33,609 nucleotides of DNA from an uncultured Bacteroidota bacterium (GTDB lineage: Bacteria > Bacteroidota > Bacteroidia > Chitinophagales > Chitinophagaceae): the NCBI GenBank assembly GCA_903887005.1, contig CAISOH010000431.1, forward strand, positions 1 to 33,609. Reading direction: 5' to 3'. The notes beneath the pieces were generated by a model. The model had not been told where the DNA came from, made no database searches, and worked only from the letters and a program-made list of their open reading frames with translations. The translations under genes were made by a program, and so were the position numbers. This document shows, piece by piece, positions 17,886 through 26,804 of this stretch. Each line of letters opens with the position of its first letter. The first letter of the stretch is position 1.

Positions 17886-19013
17886 ATGCGCTATATCATC
17901 CAACATTTTAAGTCCATTATTGAAACCTATAAAGGCGAGATTCCCCTGGCGCATTTCCTGAAAACTTATTTCAAACAATACCCCATTCTCGGCAGCAGGG
18001 ACAGAAAGATATTGAGCGCTATGGCCTATAGCTGGTACCGCTGCGCAAAGGGAATAGGGAATGATGAAATGCTCAATGGATTAATGGCCCGATGGCTCAC
18101 TGAGAATAAGCTGCCTGCTACCCCCCTTGCTGAGTTGTTAACTGATAATACTCAATCAATACCCTTTGATCTTAATGCGATTTTCCCTTACGATATACCT
18201 TTGTCTGATGGTATAACCAAGGAAGAATGGCTCCAATCCATGCTGGTACAGCCTGACCTCTTTATACGCATCCGCAAAGACATGGGCAAGATCACCAGCC
18301 TGCTCAACAGCCAGCAGATACCATTCACCTTCATCACCGACACCTGCCTGTCATTGCCCAACGGAGCGAAAATAGATGCATTGCTGCCCCCGGAAAGCTA
18401 TGTGGTGCAGGATGCTTCTTCGCAACAAACAGGCGCTTATTTTAATCCAAAAAAGAATGAGCAATGGTTCGATTGCTGCTCGGGCGCCGGAGGCAAATCA
18501 TTATTGCTTAAAGACCTGGAATCCGGCGTACGCCTCACCATCACCGACATCCGCGACAGCATTATTTATAACCTGCAAAAACGCTTCCGGCAATACCGCC
18601 ATGTACCCCCGGTAGCACATGTAGCAGATGTAGCCAACAGTCACCAACTTGATAAAACAATAGGCAGTAAGCAATTTGACAATATCATTTGCGACGCCCC
18701 CTGCAGTGGCTCCGGCACATGGTCGCGCACACCCGAACAAATGTATTTCTTTGATCCTGCTACCCTGCCCTCCTTCTCTGCATTGCAGAAAACAATAGCC
18801 ACCAATGTATCCCGCCATTTAAAGCCCGGCGGCAGACTCATCTATATTACCTGCTCCGTTTTCAAAAATGAAAATGAAGAGGTAGTAGCAGAAATAATTA
18901 AAGCCGCTCCCGAACCATCCAGATTAGAAGTAGTACATCAGCAACTCATAAACGGCATCACCCACAAAGCAGACAGCATGTTCATAGCCATCCTCAAAAA
19001 TGCTGGAACATAG
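17886..19013 (+). CDS. RsmB/NOP2-family RNA (cytosine-5) methyltransferase
   Basis: A 375-residue SAM-dependent m5C RNA methyltransferase. SAM motif I is WFDCCSGAGGKSLLL (about 194-208). Motif IV is CDAPCSGSG with C273, the cysteine that helps product release. Motif VI is YITCSVF with C323, the nucleophile that attacks C6 of cytosine. An N-terminal helical domain (about 1-120) resembles the NusB-like region of RsmB in position. The ATG at 17886 fits homologues that begin about 14 residues before YKGE; an in-frame ATG at 17856 adds ten residues. The base composition is more GC-rich than the preceding membrane-protein genes. Likely modifies 16S rRNA; exact target not readable. Confidence 0.87.
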   Translation: MRYIIQHFKSIIETYKGEIPLAHFLKTYFKQYPILGSRDRKILSAMAYSWYRCAKGIGNDEMLNGLMARWLTENKLPATPLAELLTDNTQSIPFDLNAIFPYDIPLSDGITKEEWLQSMLVQPDLFIRIRKDMGKITSLLNSQQIPFTFITDTCLSLPNGAKIDALLPPESYVVQDASSQQTGAYFNPKKNEQWFDCCSGAGGKSLLLKDLESGVRLTITDIRDSIIYNLQKRFRQYRHVPPVAHVADVANSHQLDKTIGSKQFDNIICDAPCSGSGTWSRTPEQMYFFDPATLPSFSALQKTIATNVSRHLKPGGRLIYITCSVFKNENEEVVAEIIKAAPEPSRLEVVHQQLINGITHKADSMFIAILKNAGT

Positions 19014-19023
19014 AGGAGTGAAC

Positions 19024-19125
19024 TATTGCCAAATTGCTGAATTACACATTGTCACATTATTACCAAATTGTCAAATTGCCACATTATCAAATTGAGCCAT
19101 TGAGCCATTTCTATATTAGCCATTC
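19024..19125. repeat. AT-rich degenerate minisatellite (AAATTG / CACATT / GAGCCATT units)
   Basis: Between two convergent genes the sequence repeats short units: GCCAAATTG, GTCACATTA, ACCAAATTG, GTCAAATTG, GCCACATTA, TCAAATTG, then GAGCCATT twice. The reverse complement of the last unit (AATGGCTCAATT) reappears twice in the 3' intergenic region after rnc, so this is a dispersed repeat family and not coding sequence. Confidence 0.7.
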
Positions 19126-19145
19126 ATCTTATTCACATATCATGG

Positions 19146-19931
19146 TTAAGCCCCTTTAGGGGTTTGGGGTTTTGTTTTAAACTTATTAATCGCATTCCTC
19201 GTAAAGTCGCTCAATACCAGGTGCCCGCTGATGGCCGCACGTTCCGACAGCAGCGAATCCCAGTTCTCCGTGCCGTGCCAGAATATCTTTTTCAGTTGCG
19301 CCATAGCATCCGGGCTGCTGTCCGCCAGCCGCTCCGACAGTTTTAATACGGCATCATCCACCTCATGGATAGTCTTATGTAGCTCCGAATACAGCCCGTG
19401 CCGCTTCGCCCACTCTGCCGACCGCCATTCTGTAGCGTCAATTGCCAGTTGCGAGAAGCAGGCAACCCCTATCTTTCGCTCCACAGCCGGGCCCACCACA
19501 AACGGCCCTATGCCCACAGCCAGTTCGCTGAGTTTCACCGCACACTCTTCCGTAGCTATTGCATAATCCGTAGCGGCTATGATCCCTACCCCGCCGCCCA
19601 CGGCCTTGCCCTGCACCCGGCCTATGATCAGCTTATGGCATTTGCGCATCGCATTGATCACATGCGCGAAACCACTGAAAAAATGCTTCCCTTCCGCCTC
19701 ATTGCTGATGGCCATCAGCTCATCAAACGACGCCCCCGCGCAAAAAGCCTTATCACCAGAGCTCCGCAGCACTATTACCCTTACCCGGCTGTCAATACCC
19801 ACATCATTTATGGCTTTTGCCAGGTCGTTAAGAATAGCCGCCGGCAGCGAATTGCTCGAAGGGTGAAAGAATTCAATAGTAGCGATGCCATGTTCTATTT
19901 CATGGCTTACATAGCCTTCTGTGTGGTGCAT
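19146..19931 (-). CDS. Enoyl-CoA hydratase/isomerase (crotonase-fold) family protein
   Basis: A 261-residue crotonase-fold protein. The CoA/oxyanion-hole strands KAFCAGASFDEL and VQGKAVGGGVGIIAATD are clear, and a glutamate in KLSELAVGIGPFVVG matches the second catalytic Glu (E164 of rat crotonase). The first catalytic Glu (E144, in GGGxEL of hydratases) is replaced: here the segment reads GGGVGI. That pattern suggests an isomerase or other crotonase activity and not a standard hydratase. Start at ATG 19931, about 22 bp from a matching TAACTTTG -7 box. It is monocistronic and convergent with the RNA methyltransferase. Probable role in acyl-CoA or aromatic-CoA breakdown. Confidence 0.83.
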   Translation of the reverse strand: MHHTEGYVSHEIEHGIATIEFFHPSSNSLPAAILNDLAKAINDVGIDSRVRVIVLRSSGDKAFCAGASFDELMAISNEAEGKHFFSGFAHVINAMRKCHKLIIGRVQGKAVGGGVGIIAATDYAIATEECAVKLSELAVGIGPFVVGPAVERKIGVACFSQLAIDATEWRSAEWAKRHGLYSELHKTIHEVDDAVLKLSERLADSSPDAMAQLKKIFWHGTENWDSLLSERAAISGHLVLSDFTRNAINKFKTKPQTPKGA

Positions 19932-19953
19932 AAGTAATTATTGGTTTGCAACT

Positions 19954-19984
19954 CAAAGTTACTTCAAAAACGGAAATATGGAAA
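19954..19984 (-). promoter_or_regulatory. Promoter of the crotonase-family gene
   Basis: On the minus strand TTTC (19981-19984), 19 bp, TAACTTTG (19954-19961). The -7 box is a full match to TAnnTTTG. A short leader of about 15-20 nt is predicted. Confidence 0.55.
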
Positions 19985-20111
19985 TTGGTAGCAATTCAGC
20001 CTGTTTCGAAATGAAATTGCAACCCTATTTCAGGATGGAATTTATTGTGAGTTAAATACAACCTTTTTCCGCATTAATTGTAGTGACCATCAACAACCTC
20101 AACAATTATCA

Positions 20112-20119
20112 TAATTTTG
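20112..20119 (+). promoter_or_regulatory. Candidate -7 element before mtnN
   Basis: TAATTTTG is an exact TAnnTTTG match 60 bp before the ATG at 20179. No convincing -33 box is seen 19-21 bp upstream. If used, it excludes the upstream in-frame GTG (20083) as the start. Confidence 0.3.
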
Positions 20120-20178
20120 ATGCCGGAATCCTGGCACTGAGCCATAGTAAATGTAAGGCAGGAAAAGATTATGAAACA

Positions 20179-20943
20179 ATGTCCGAAAGAACAATAGGTA
20201 TAATGGGCGCCATGCCCGAAGAAATAAATGAGGTGGTGCATCTGCTCTCCGGGATGCAGGAATGCACCATGGGCATGAGGACCTATTACACAGGCAAGCT
20301 ACATGGTATCAGTACCGTTGTTGTGTTCTCCAGGTGGGGCAAGACAGCCGCCGCGGCCACTGTTTCCACATTGATCCTTGAGTTCAAAATAACCGAGCTC
20401 ATCTTCACAGGCGTAGCCGGGGCCATAAACCCCTCATTAAGGATCGGGGACATAGTCATTGCAAAACGCCTTATCCAGCACGACATGGATGCAAGGCCGC
20501 TAATGCCCCGGTATGAAATACCGCTGCTTAACATCACTTATTTTGAAACCCATAAAACCCAGCTGGACATTGCAGTAAACGCGGTAAATGATATGGTAGA
20601 AAACAAACACCTTCATGCCTTAATTGACAGCACGGAATTAAACCACTTTGGCATTGAACACCCCCGGTTACTTATTGGCGATATTGCAAGCGGCGATAAA
20701 TTCTTTTCAAACGGTGACGACAAGGGCAGTTTATCGGAGCAGTTGCCAGCCATATTATGTGTGGAAATGGAAGGCGCAGCCGTGGCGCAGGTATGTTATG
20801 AATATAATACCCCCTTCACCATTATCAGGACCATATCAGACACCGCAGATGAAAAATCGGAAATTGATTTTCCTTCTTTCATCCATTGCATTTCGAGTAA
20901 GTATTCTGTTCAGATAATAAAGAACATCTTCAAACAATTCTAA
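20179..20943 (+). CDS. mtnN: 5'-methylthioadenosine/S-adenosylhomocysteine nucleosidase
   Basis: A 254-residue MTA/SAH nucleosidase, which cleaves the glycosidic bond of MTA and SAH in the methionine salvage and SAM by-product pathway. Evidence: N-terminal IGIMGAMPEE with the catalytic-region glutamate E15 (E12 of E. coli), FTGVAGAI on the core strand, VEMEGAAVAQVC for the ribose-binding Glu, and RTISDTAD with the catalytic Asp. I start it at ATG 20179 because family members begin a few residues before GAM-EE; the in-frame GTG at 20083 adds 32 unrelated residues. It stands alone, convergent with the T9SS protein gene. Several methyltransferases in the window produce SAH, but no operon link exists. 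Confidence 0.9.
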   Translation: MSERTIGIMGAMPEEINEVVHLLSGMQECTMGMRTYYTGKLHGISTVVVFSRWGKTAAAATVSTLILEFKITELIFTGVAGAINPSLRIGDIVIAKRLIQHDMDARPLMPRYEIPLLNITYFETHKTQLDIAVNAVNDMVENKHLHALIDSTELNHFGIEHPRLLIGDIASGDKFFSNGDDKGSLSEQLPAILCVEMEGAAVAQVCYEYNTPFTIIRTISDTADEKSEIDFPSFIHCISSKYSVQIIKNIFKQF

Positions 20944-21002
20944 AGGCCGGTGATAAACCCGTCATTTTCTCTCTGAGTTACATCTGTTTTCAAAAATAAA
21001 AA

Positions 21003-21030
21003 ACCGCCTCAAAATTGCTTTTGAAACGGT
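21003..21030 (-). terminator. Rho-independent terminator of the T9SS protein gene
   Basis: On the minus strand ACCGTTTCAAAA, loop GCAA, TTTTGAGGCGGT forms a 12-bp stem with two G-U pairs, followed by TTTTTTATTTTT. On the plus strand the two central positions mismatch (CC against AA), so it works best for the minus strand, 25 bp after the stop. Confidence 0.75.
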
Positions 21031-21054
21031 CTTTATATTTTTCTAATCTTTCAA

Positions 21055-24000
21055 TTACCTTACTAATGTTAAATCTCCTGTTTGTTCTATGGTATTTCCA
21101 CCGCAATCATATTTTAAGTAGTAGAAGTACACGCCTATATCCTGTGGTACACCATTGTAATTACCATCCCATTGCATATTGCTGTTTGTGGATTCAAATA
21201 CTGTTTGTCCCCAGCGGTTAGCAATACGGAAAATGTGGAACCTGTGATAACCCACATAAATAGGACGGAAGACATCATTCTTATGATCACCGTTTGGAGT
21301 AAAAGCATTCGGGAAGTTTACGGAGCAGCATGAGCTCGGGTCTATTTCCTGGCTGGTACTTGCAGGGCATCCGAAAGGATCCGTCACTAAAAGTGAGATG
21401 ATGCTCTTCGATTGTTCTACCTTGCCCCAGGTAACACCTTTATTGATATTCTGGAAGAAGTGCGCGGGCGACCATACATAGGAATAATTATAGTCGTTTG
21501 TATTAGCTATGAACATTATACTGTCTTCCAGGCATAAGGGGCCATTCTTGGTTGTGTATTTAAAGGATGCGTCCGGAATGGTATGCACAAAGATCGTATC
21601 AACAGTAGGCGGCGCTTTACAACCTTCATCTGTTGCCGAAAATACTTCTATAACATGCCTGCCGCTATCGTTCCAGCTTATGCTGAATGGCCCTCCGCTG
21701 TTTTCATTATGCGCTATGATATTTAGAGCGGTTGTGGTCCCCATCGGAACATGGTCTATCATCCATGTAAATACGGACGCATTATCAGATTTGTTACTCA
21801 ATGCCAGGCCAACAGTATCTCCAACACAAACATCAGCTTTGGAAAAGGCAGTAGCTGTTGGGTGCGGGATAATGGGTATCCGGACGAATGTATCAAAGGA
21901 ACACATGCCATTGTAATCACTAACAAACAGCTTTACATAATTATTTTGCGTTACAGTATCGAACCGCACATATATCATAGAATCACTAGCAAGCGAAACT
22001 CCTATACCGGTATTTATTTTAGAACTATAAGATTCACCATTGGGAATCGTCCATACATATGCCGGATCAACCAGCGAAGGACCGGTATAGGATAGCCATA
22101 TGGAATCGTACTGGCAAACCAATGGTCTTTCCGGTGTGATATAAAAATTGGGTTTGTACAACACAGTAACTTTTATCGGCGTCCTGTCACTGACACAATG
22201 ATGTATTGTCGTTTGATCAACATACCAGGTGAAACTACCCGGAATGTCAGTTGAAGGTACAGGAACAGGAACGATTTGCAAACCACCTGTATTGGCCATA
22301 TACCATTTAAGGGTATCGTTGCCTGATGCAGTAATTACAGCGGATGGTGTAAACTGGCAATAAGTAGTGTCAGCAGTAACCGGAGGGGCCGGCTTTGGAT
22401 TAACAATAACAGAATCCATAGTACTGTCACTCACACAACCCAATACCGTTTGCGTTACAAAATAAAAGGTCTTACCAGGTATTGATGTACCGGGAGTAGG
22501 TGCAATTGGCGTGCCCACAGGGGAGCCGTCATACCATAATAGGTCGGTACCTGTAGCAACTAACTGCCTGGGTGTAAAAAATTGACAATACTCCTGCGGT
22601 ATTGCAGGCGGTGGCGGAGGTTTAGGAGGATCCTTTAATACTACAGGGCCTACTACATTATATGGGCATAATGTTCCTATAACAGTAATAAGATCGTATG
22701 TGCCTGCCGACAATCCTGTCAAAACTACTTTTCCTGCGCCGGAAGCCAGCAGAGTAACGGTTTGGGGAACGCCATTAAATCTATAACTGATTTTAAACGA
22801 GGTCAATGGGATTAACCCTCTCAGAGTAATAGATCCATCTTTGGCATTACAATGTGTAGGGTCTGAGAATCCGTCAATAGCAATTATTGTAGGCGGTGGC
22901 TCTGTAATGGTTACAGCTGTTTTACTTGTGCATCCTGTTTTATCGCTTATACTAACAGTATAAGTGCCGGCAGCCAGGCCGGTAGCGGCGGCTGTTATTT
23001 GAACAGGTATGCTGTTCCAGCTATAAGTAAACGGCGGTACCCCACTTGTCGGCAATGCGTTAGCCGTGCCGTCCTTATACCCGTAACAGGAAACATTTGT
23101 TGAGGAGACAAGAGGGATCACGCCTATAGCAGTTATCCGTATGGTATCGGTAAGGGTGCATCCTGCCGCATCAGTTACCGTATATATATACTTATTAAGG
23201 CCTAAAGCAGGAGTAACAGTGGTCGGATCGCATGTGCCGCAACTTATGGAGCCCGGACCACCAGACCATGCATAAGTTAATGGTAAAGCAATATCTGTAG
23301 CCCTTGTAGTTAATGATACACTAGAACCTATACAAACTGTTGTGTCATGACTTGGTTTTACTGCCAGCATTGTGGGCCTGACCGTTGTATAAAGGGTATC
23401 CGGGCAGCCATATCCGGGATATGGGGTTAAAATGACTGCGTAAGTGGTAGGAACCCCGGGCGTAGGAATTGTAATAGTATCGGCAGAACCATATAAAATG
23501 GTAAAGGTTGACGAATCATACCAGTCGTACTTAGCGTAACCGGGAGGCGCTGTAAGGATTGTATTAGATGAATTACATGAAACATTGGTAATTGCAAAAA
23601 GCCCGCAGGCCATATCTAAATAGCCATATCCGAAATGCCCGCCAAATCCACAGTCTGCAGCAATAAAATCAATGGTAACTGTCTTGCCCCCATATGCGGT
23701 TAAGTTCATACTTCCTAAGGACCAGGGTTTATAATACACACTAAAGCCTGTTTTTGAAAGCTTAAATCCCGGTAAAGATGATGATGTTATATAATTGAAA
23801 TGGGCGCAGGCAATAGGAAGGCCGGTGACAGAATCATAAGCGCTTACTTCAAACCTTGGCTGTCCGCTGGCAGGGTGCCCGCCATCTTCCAGAACTACTG
23901 CATAGTGATAATAAATGCTATAACTAACTCCAGGAGGAACATGTATTTGATAACGCGCCATTTCAGCGCAATAATTAATCGTATCATGGCCCAATTTGCA

Positions 24001-24273
24001 GGAATACGACCCGGCCCCAACAACAGGGAAAAGGCCATAAGGGTCAAGAGTAACACCAGATGTCAGATCTTCTCGGCCTGATACAGGGGGGCTTGGACTT
24101 AAGGTTAGAACTGTATATGGAGTACCGGCGGCGGCTAATCCGTTAAAAAAGACCCAATTAGACAGATTTCCATATTCAAAATCCATATTTGGCTGACAAG
24201 AAGGAGGTTGTCCGATTGCTGAAGTATAAAGAAAAATAAACAACAGCGGCAAAATCAATTTTTTACAATTCAT
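21055..24273 (-). CDS. T9SS type B sorting domain adhesin-like protein (gliding motility-associated CTD)
   Basis: A 1072-residue secreted protein. Signal peptide at 1-21 (LILPLLFIFLYTSAIG, then Q). Residues about 25-225 form a jelly-roll-like N-terminal domain. About 225-390 hold PKD/Ig-like segments. A SprB-type repeat lies at about 392-460 (VSCYGYKDGTANA...YSWN...GLAAGTYTVSISD). Two to three Ig-like EYCQF / TTYCQF modules follow at about 550-700, then PKD-like domains to about 975. Residues 980-1072 are the type B T9SS C-terminal domain (NFPNAFTPNGDHKND, FRIANRWGQTVFES, WDGNYNG). It is expected on the cell surface or released, possibly as an adhesin. A strong promoter and terminator flank it as a single-gene unit. 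Confidence 0.9.
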   Translation of the reverse strand: MNCKKLILPLLFIFLYTSAIGQPPSCQPNMDFEYGNLSNWVFFNGLAAAGTPYTVLTLSPSPPVSGREDLTSGVTLDPYGLFPVVGAGSYSCKLGHDTINYCAEMARYQIHVPPGVSYSIYYHYAVVLEDGGHPASGQPRFEVSAYDSVTGLPIACAHFNYITSSSLPGFKLSKTGFSVYYKPWSLGSMNLTAYGGKTVTIDFIAADCGFGGHFGYGYLDMACGLFAITNVSCNSSNTILTAPPGYAKYDWYDSSTFTILYGSADTITIPTPGVPTTYAVILTPYPGYGCPDTLYTTVRPTMLAVKPSHDTTVCIGSSVSLTTRATDIALPLTYAWSGGPGSISCGTCDPTTVTPALGLNKYIYTVTDAAGCTLTDTIRITAIGVIPLVSSTNVSCYGYKDGTANALPTSGVPPFTYSWNSIPVQITAAATGLAAGTYTVSISDKTGCTSKTAVTITEPPPTIIAIDGFSDPTHCNAKDGSITLRGLIPLTSFKISYRFNGVPQTVTLLASGAGKVVLTGLSAGTYDLITVIGTLCPYNVVGPVVLKDPPKPPPPPAIPQEYCQFFTPRQLVATGTDLLWYDGSPVGTPIAPTPGTSIPGKTFYFVTQTVLGCVSDSTMDSVIVNPKPAPPVTADTTYCQFTPSAVITASGNDTLKWYMANTGGLQIVPVPVPSTDIPGSFTWYVDQTTIHHCVSDRTPIKVTVLYKPNFYITPERPLVCQYDSIWLSYTGPSLVDPAYVWTIPNGESYSSKINTGIGVSLASDSMIYVRFDTVTQNNYVKLFVSDYNGMCSFDTFVRIPIIPHPTATAFSKADVCVGDTVGLALSNKSDNASVFTWMIDHVPMGTTTALNIIAHNENSGGPFSISWNDSGRHVIEVFSATDEGCKAPPTVDTIFVHTIPDASFKYTTKNGPLCLEDSIMFIANTNDYNYSYVWSPAHFFQNINKGVTWGKVEQSKSIISLLVTDPFGCPASTSQEIDPSSCCSVNFPNAFTPNGDHKNDVFRPIYVGYHRFHIFRIANRWGQTVFESTNSNMQWDGNYNGVPQDIGVYFYYLKYDCGGNTIEQTGDLTLVR

Positions 24274-24326
24274 ATAGGTTGAATTAGGTTCATAAAATAT
24301 TTATTCCGGCAATAAACTTATATCTT

Positions 24327-24357
24327 CAAATATAATCCGTTTATCTATAATAACAAA
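24327..24357 (-). promoter_or_regulatory. Promoter of the T9SS protein gene
   Basis: On the minus strand TTTG (24354-24357), exactly 19 bp, TATATTTG (24327-24334): a full match to the Bacteroidota consensus. Leader about 45 nt. Confidence 0.75.
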
Positions 24358-24571
24358 AAATCACTTCAATTATTTTTTTTATTATTGAGCAATAAAGTGA
24401 AGATTTTTAAAACTTAAACTATTGATCTTTCGGTGAATAAATAGAGACATATACATCCATTATAAAGGTTGGGTATTATCAAGAAAATATTTACTTTTTC
24501 CCAGTCAGCCAGGCATCAGTAAGTAATGCAAGGCTATTGATTATGCAACCTTTCTGCTTTCTTTAACGATT

Positions 24572-24579
24572 TAGTTTTG
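24572..24579 (+). promoter_or_regulatory. -7 element of the YD-repeat protein gene
   Basis: TAGTTTTG followed by C is a full TAnnTTTG match about 42 bp before the ATG at 24621. The -33 region is T-rich (TTTC at 24551-24554) but not consensus. Confidence 0.5.
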
Positions 24580-24620
24580 CCATCTTCCCTAAATTTGATT
24601 TCCACTCAAAGAATCATTGA

Positions 24621-25265
24621 ATGAAATTGTTAACACTATTATTTATTGCCATTTCATTATGCAGCCATGCACAGGTTAAAAATGACCTTGTAAGGCAAAA
24701 AATAAAAGGAATAATCAGAACCGTTACTGAATATGAATATGATGCTGAAAAGAATGGTTTAATATCCAAAAACATAAACAAGTATGACCAAAAAGGGAAT
24801 CAATTGGAATTTTACTCCTACGCCCCGGATAATAGTATGCTTTCTAAATCCATCTTCAATTATAATGACAGCGGCAAACTCATTGATATAATCCGATACA
24901 AGGGGGATGGTACTTTTAATGCAAAGACTACCTGTAAGTATGATACAAGGGGCAACCTGGTTGAAGAAGATAATTATGATGTATCAGGCACATTATTCAT
25001 GAAAGCCCTCTCGGCATATAATGGAAATGGAAACCGGAGAGTTTGCGACCGGTTTAATGAATATGGCATCCTGTTCCTGAAGTCCAATTTCAAATATGAT
25101 GACGACGGAAATGAGATGGAAGAAAAACAATATGATTCACACCACGGCTTGAAATTTAAAACTACCTATGCATATGATGGCGTTGATGCTAAGGGTAACT
25201 GGCTCAAAAGAACCACTTTCAAAAATGATAAGCCCACAGCCATTACAGAGCGCATAATTGAATAA
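24621..25265 (+). CDS. Secreted protein with degenerate YD (RHS-like) repeats
   Basis: A 214-residue protein with a signal peptide (KLLTLLFIAISLCSHA, cleavage near residue 18). The mature part repeats a unit of about 22-24 residues with the pattern KYDxxGNxxExxxYD: KYDQKGNQLEFYSY, NYNDSGKLIDIIRY, KYDTRGNLVEEDNYD, AYNGNGNRRVCDRF, KYDDDGNEMEEKQYD and AYDGVDAKGNWLKR. This matches the YD/RHS-type beta repeat, but the protein is far shorter than RHS toxins and has no C-terminal toxin domain. Probably periplasmic or outer-membrane-associated. Function unknown. It has its own promoter and no operon partner. Confidence 0.75.
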   Translation: MKLLTLLFIAISLCSHAQVKNDLVRQKIKGIIRTVTEYEYDAEKNGLISKNINKYDQKGNQLEFYSYAPDNSMLSKSIFNYNDSGKLIDIIRYKGDGTFNAKTTCKYDTRGNLVEEDNYDVSGTLFMKALSAYNGNGNRRVCDRFNEYGILFLKSNFKYDDDGNEMEEKQYDSHHGLKFKTTYAYDGVDAKGNWLKRTTFKNDKPTAITERIIE

Positions 25266-25545
25266 GCGGGCAATAAATTGACCTCAGTTTTATAAATAGC
25301 CATAAAGGATTGTTAATACAACAACCCCTTATTATACTATTGGTAATTACCTATCTGGTCGTGAAGCAATTTTCAGAAAATGTTTTCAAATAATTTGCAA
25401 CGAATTGCGGGTTTTATTGCCTGCCAAACATTTTTTATGTTAATTATTTTTAACGCACTTAATTTATCTGAAACGTGCGATTGGCACAGTTATTACTCCT
25501 ACCTAATCGAAAACAAATAATTAACAATAGTAAACAAATAATTTT

Positions 25546-26640
25546 ATGAAAACGAATACGAAGAGAAGGATTATCGCAACTGCCGCATTGCTGCTTTTTG
25601 CGATTGGTGCAGGGTATTTATATATAAACCATGAGCGCACTTTAAATAATGGACAGGATAAAACCGTAACAACGTCTCCAATGTCTGAAAACCCGGCTTC
25701 AATTGCCCGGTCGCCGGTAATAACTCCAACTACGGCTGCAACAGCGTCTTTAGATAATAATCAGAAGAAGAATTCTGAAAGTAAGGCATTAGCCACTAAT
25801 TTTAAACATAGGCGCCACCATTCTAAAAACGGGAATAATAAGGATGAACTGATTGGCCTTAATACAACCCGAAATTATGAAGGCAATCTGCCTGTAGCGG
25901 TAGCTACCAAAAATGATGAGGAGAAAACAAAAGTACCTCCGGTACAAAACACGGTTCCAATAAGTGTTCAACAAATTAAGGAACGACAAAATAAGAATAG
26001 AAAATCAGGAAGTATAAATTTTGCACCTGAAATAGGCGCAAACATAAATGGGTTAAATCATAACAATACATCCAACCTTTATACATATGGTTTTCACGCC
26101 GGCGTTATGATGAATATTGGGTTAAATGACGCTTTCGCCCTGCAGCCCGGATTAAGGTACATTCAGAAAGGTAATGAAGAAAAGCGTGTTTCTTCAGCTA
26201 ACATAGCGGAAGTTTCTTTACCTATGGAAGTTAACACTACCAGGAAGACAATGCTGGAATATATAGAACTACCTTTAAACTTAGTTTATAAGTTTGGCGG
26301 TGAAAAAGGGACTTCCCGTTTTATGATAGGGGCCGGGCCATATGTTTCTTACTTAGTAAATGCAAAAGATAATATCAAATCAACAACAACCAACGATGAA
26401 GGATTTGTGGTGAACACAAAAAACTATACCACAACTACTACAGCCAATATGAAGAAACTTGATTATGGAATAGGTGGTTTCATTGGTTGCCAGGCCGCAA
26501 AAGGCTTCTATGCAAAAGGTGGCGCCGAATTAGGATTAAGGGATATAGTTCAGGATCCCGTAAATGGCAATTCAGACCGCAATTTTAATTTCATGATTTC
26601 CGTAGGTTATATTCTCGGGTCAAAAGCTAAAGTTTATTGA
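25546..26640 (+). CDS. PorT-like outer membrane beta-barrel protein, copy 1
   Basis: A 364-residue protein. A basic start (KTNTKRR) precedes one hydrophobic helix (about 9-28) without an obvious cleavage site. A long polar low-complexity linker (about 30-155) follows, then a beta-barrel of the OMP_b-brl_2/PorT type (about 157-364) with alternating strands such as GFHAGVMMNIGLNDAFALQPGLRYIQKG, LPLNLVYKF, FMIGAGPYVSYL and the terminal FNFMISVGYILGSK. Such N-helix plus barrel proteins are known in Bacteroidota; the helix may be a long signal peptide or an inner-membrane anchor. It is a paralog of the gene at 27635, similar through the barrel but diverged in the linker. Ends just before a strong terminator. 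Function unknown. Confidence 0.8.
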   Translation: MKTNTKRRIIATAALLLFAIGAGYLYINHERTLNNGQDKTVTTSPMSENPASIARSPVITPTTAATASLDNNQKKNSESKALATNFKHRRHHSKNGNNKDELIGLNTTRNYEGNLPVAVATKNDEEKTKVPPVQNTVPISVQQIKERQNKNRKSGSINFAPEIGANINGLNHNNTSNLYTYGFHAGVMMNIGLNDAFALQPGLRYIQKGNEEKRVSSANIAEVSLPMEVNTTRKTMLEYIELPLNLVYKFGGEKGTSRFMIGAGPYVSYLVNAKDNIKSTTTNDEGFVVNTKNYTTTTTANMKKLDYGIGGFIGCQAAKGFYAKGGAELGLRDIVQDPVNGNSDRNFNFMISVGYILGSKAKVY

Positions 26641-26663
26641 TTCGCCTGATTTTTTATTCTCTT

Positions 26664-26696
26664 AAACGAACCACTCATAATCTGAGTGGTTCGTTT
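26664..26696 (+). terminator. Terminator after barrel copy 1
   Basis: AAACGAACCACTCA, loop TAATC and its exact reverse complement TGAGTGGTTCGTTT form a 14-bp perfect stem followed by ATTTAT, starting 23 bp after the stop. The A-rich left flank makes it potentially bidirectional. Confidence 0.8.
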
Positions 26697-26804
26697 ATTT
26701 ATACCTTTTGGGAATATCCAATAACGGCATTAAGCTATTTCCGGTTTTCTGTTTATTCGTATTATAAGTCATTTTATTTGCCTTTAAGCACCTATTCAGA
26801 TATA

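Larger units (their letters stand above)
24274..24620. other. Divergent intergenic region with two promoters
   Basis: About 350 bp between the T9SS gene and the YD-repeat gene. It holds the minus-strand promoter at 24327-24357 and the plus-strand -7 box at 24572-24579. The 190 bp between them are AT-rich with no clear RNA gene or repeat. Confidence 0.55.

Noticed and set aside
19398-19937. 179-codon frame on the plus strand
   Set aside because: It is fully antisense to the crotonase-fold gene, has no recognisable domain and is explained by that gene's codon bias.
20083-20178. Upstream GTG start for mtnN
   Set aside because: The 32 extra residues do not match the family and a TAATTTTG promoter box lies within them.
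25304-25332. Possible terminator after the YD-repeat gene (AAGG-TTGTT / AACAA-CCTT stem)
   Set aside because: The stem has a bulge and is followed by ATTATACTATT instead of a T-run; too weak to list.
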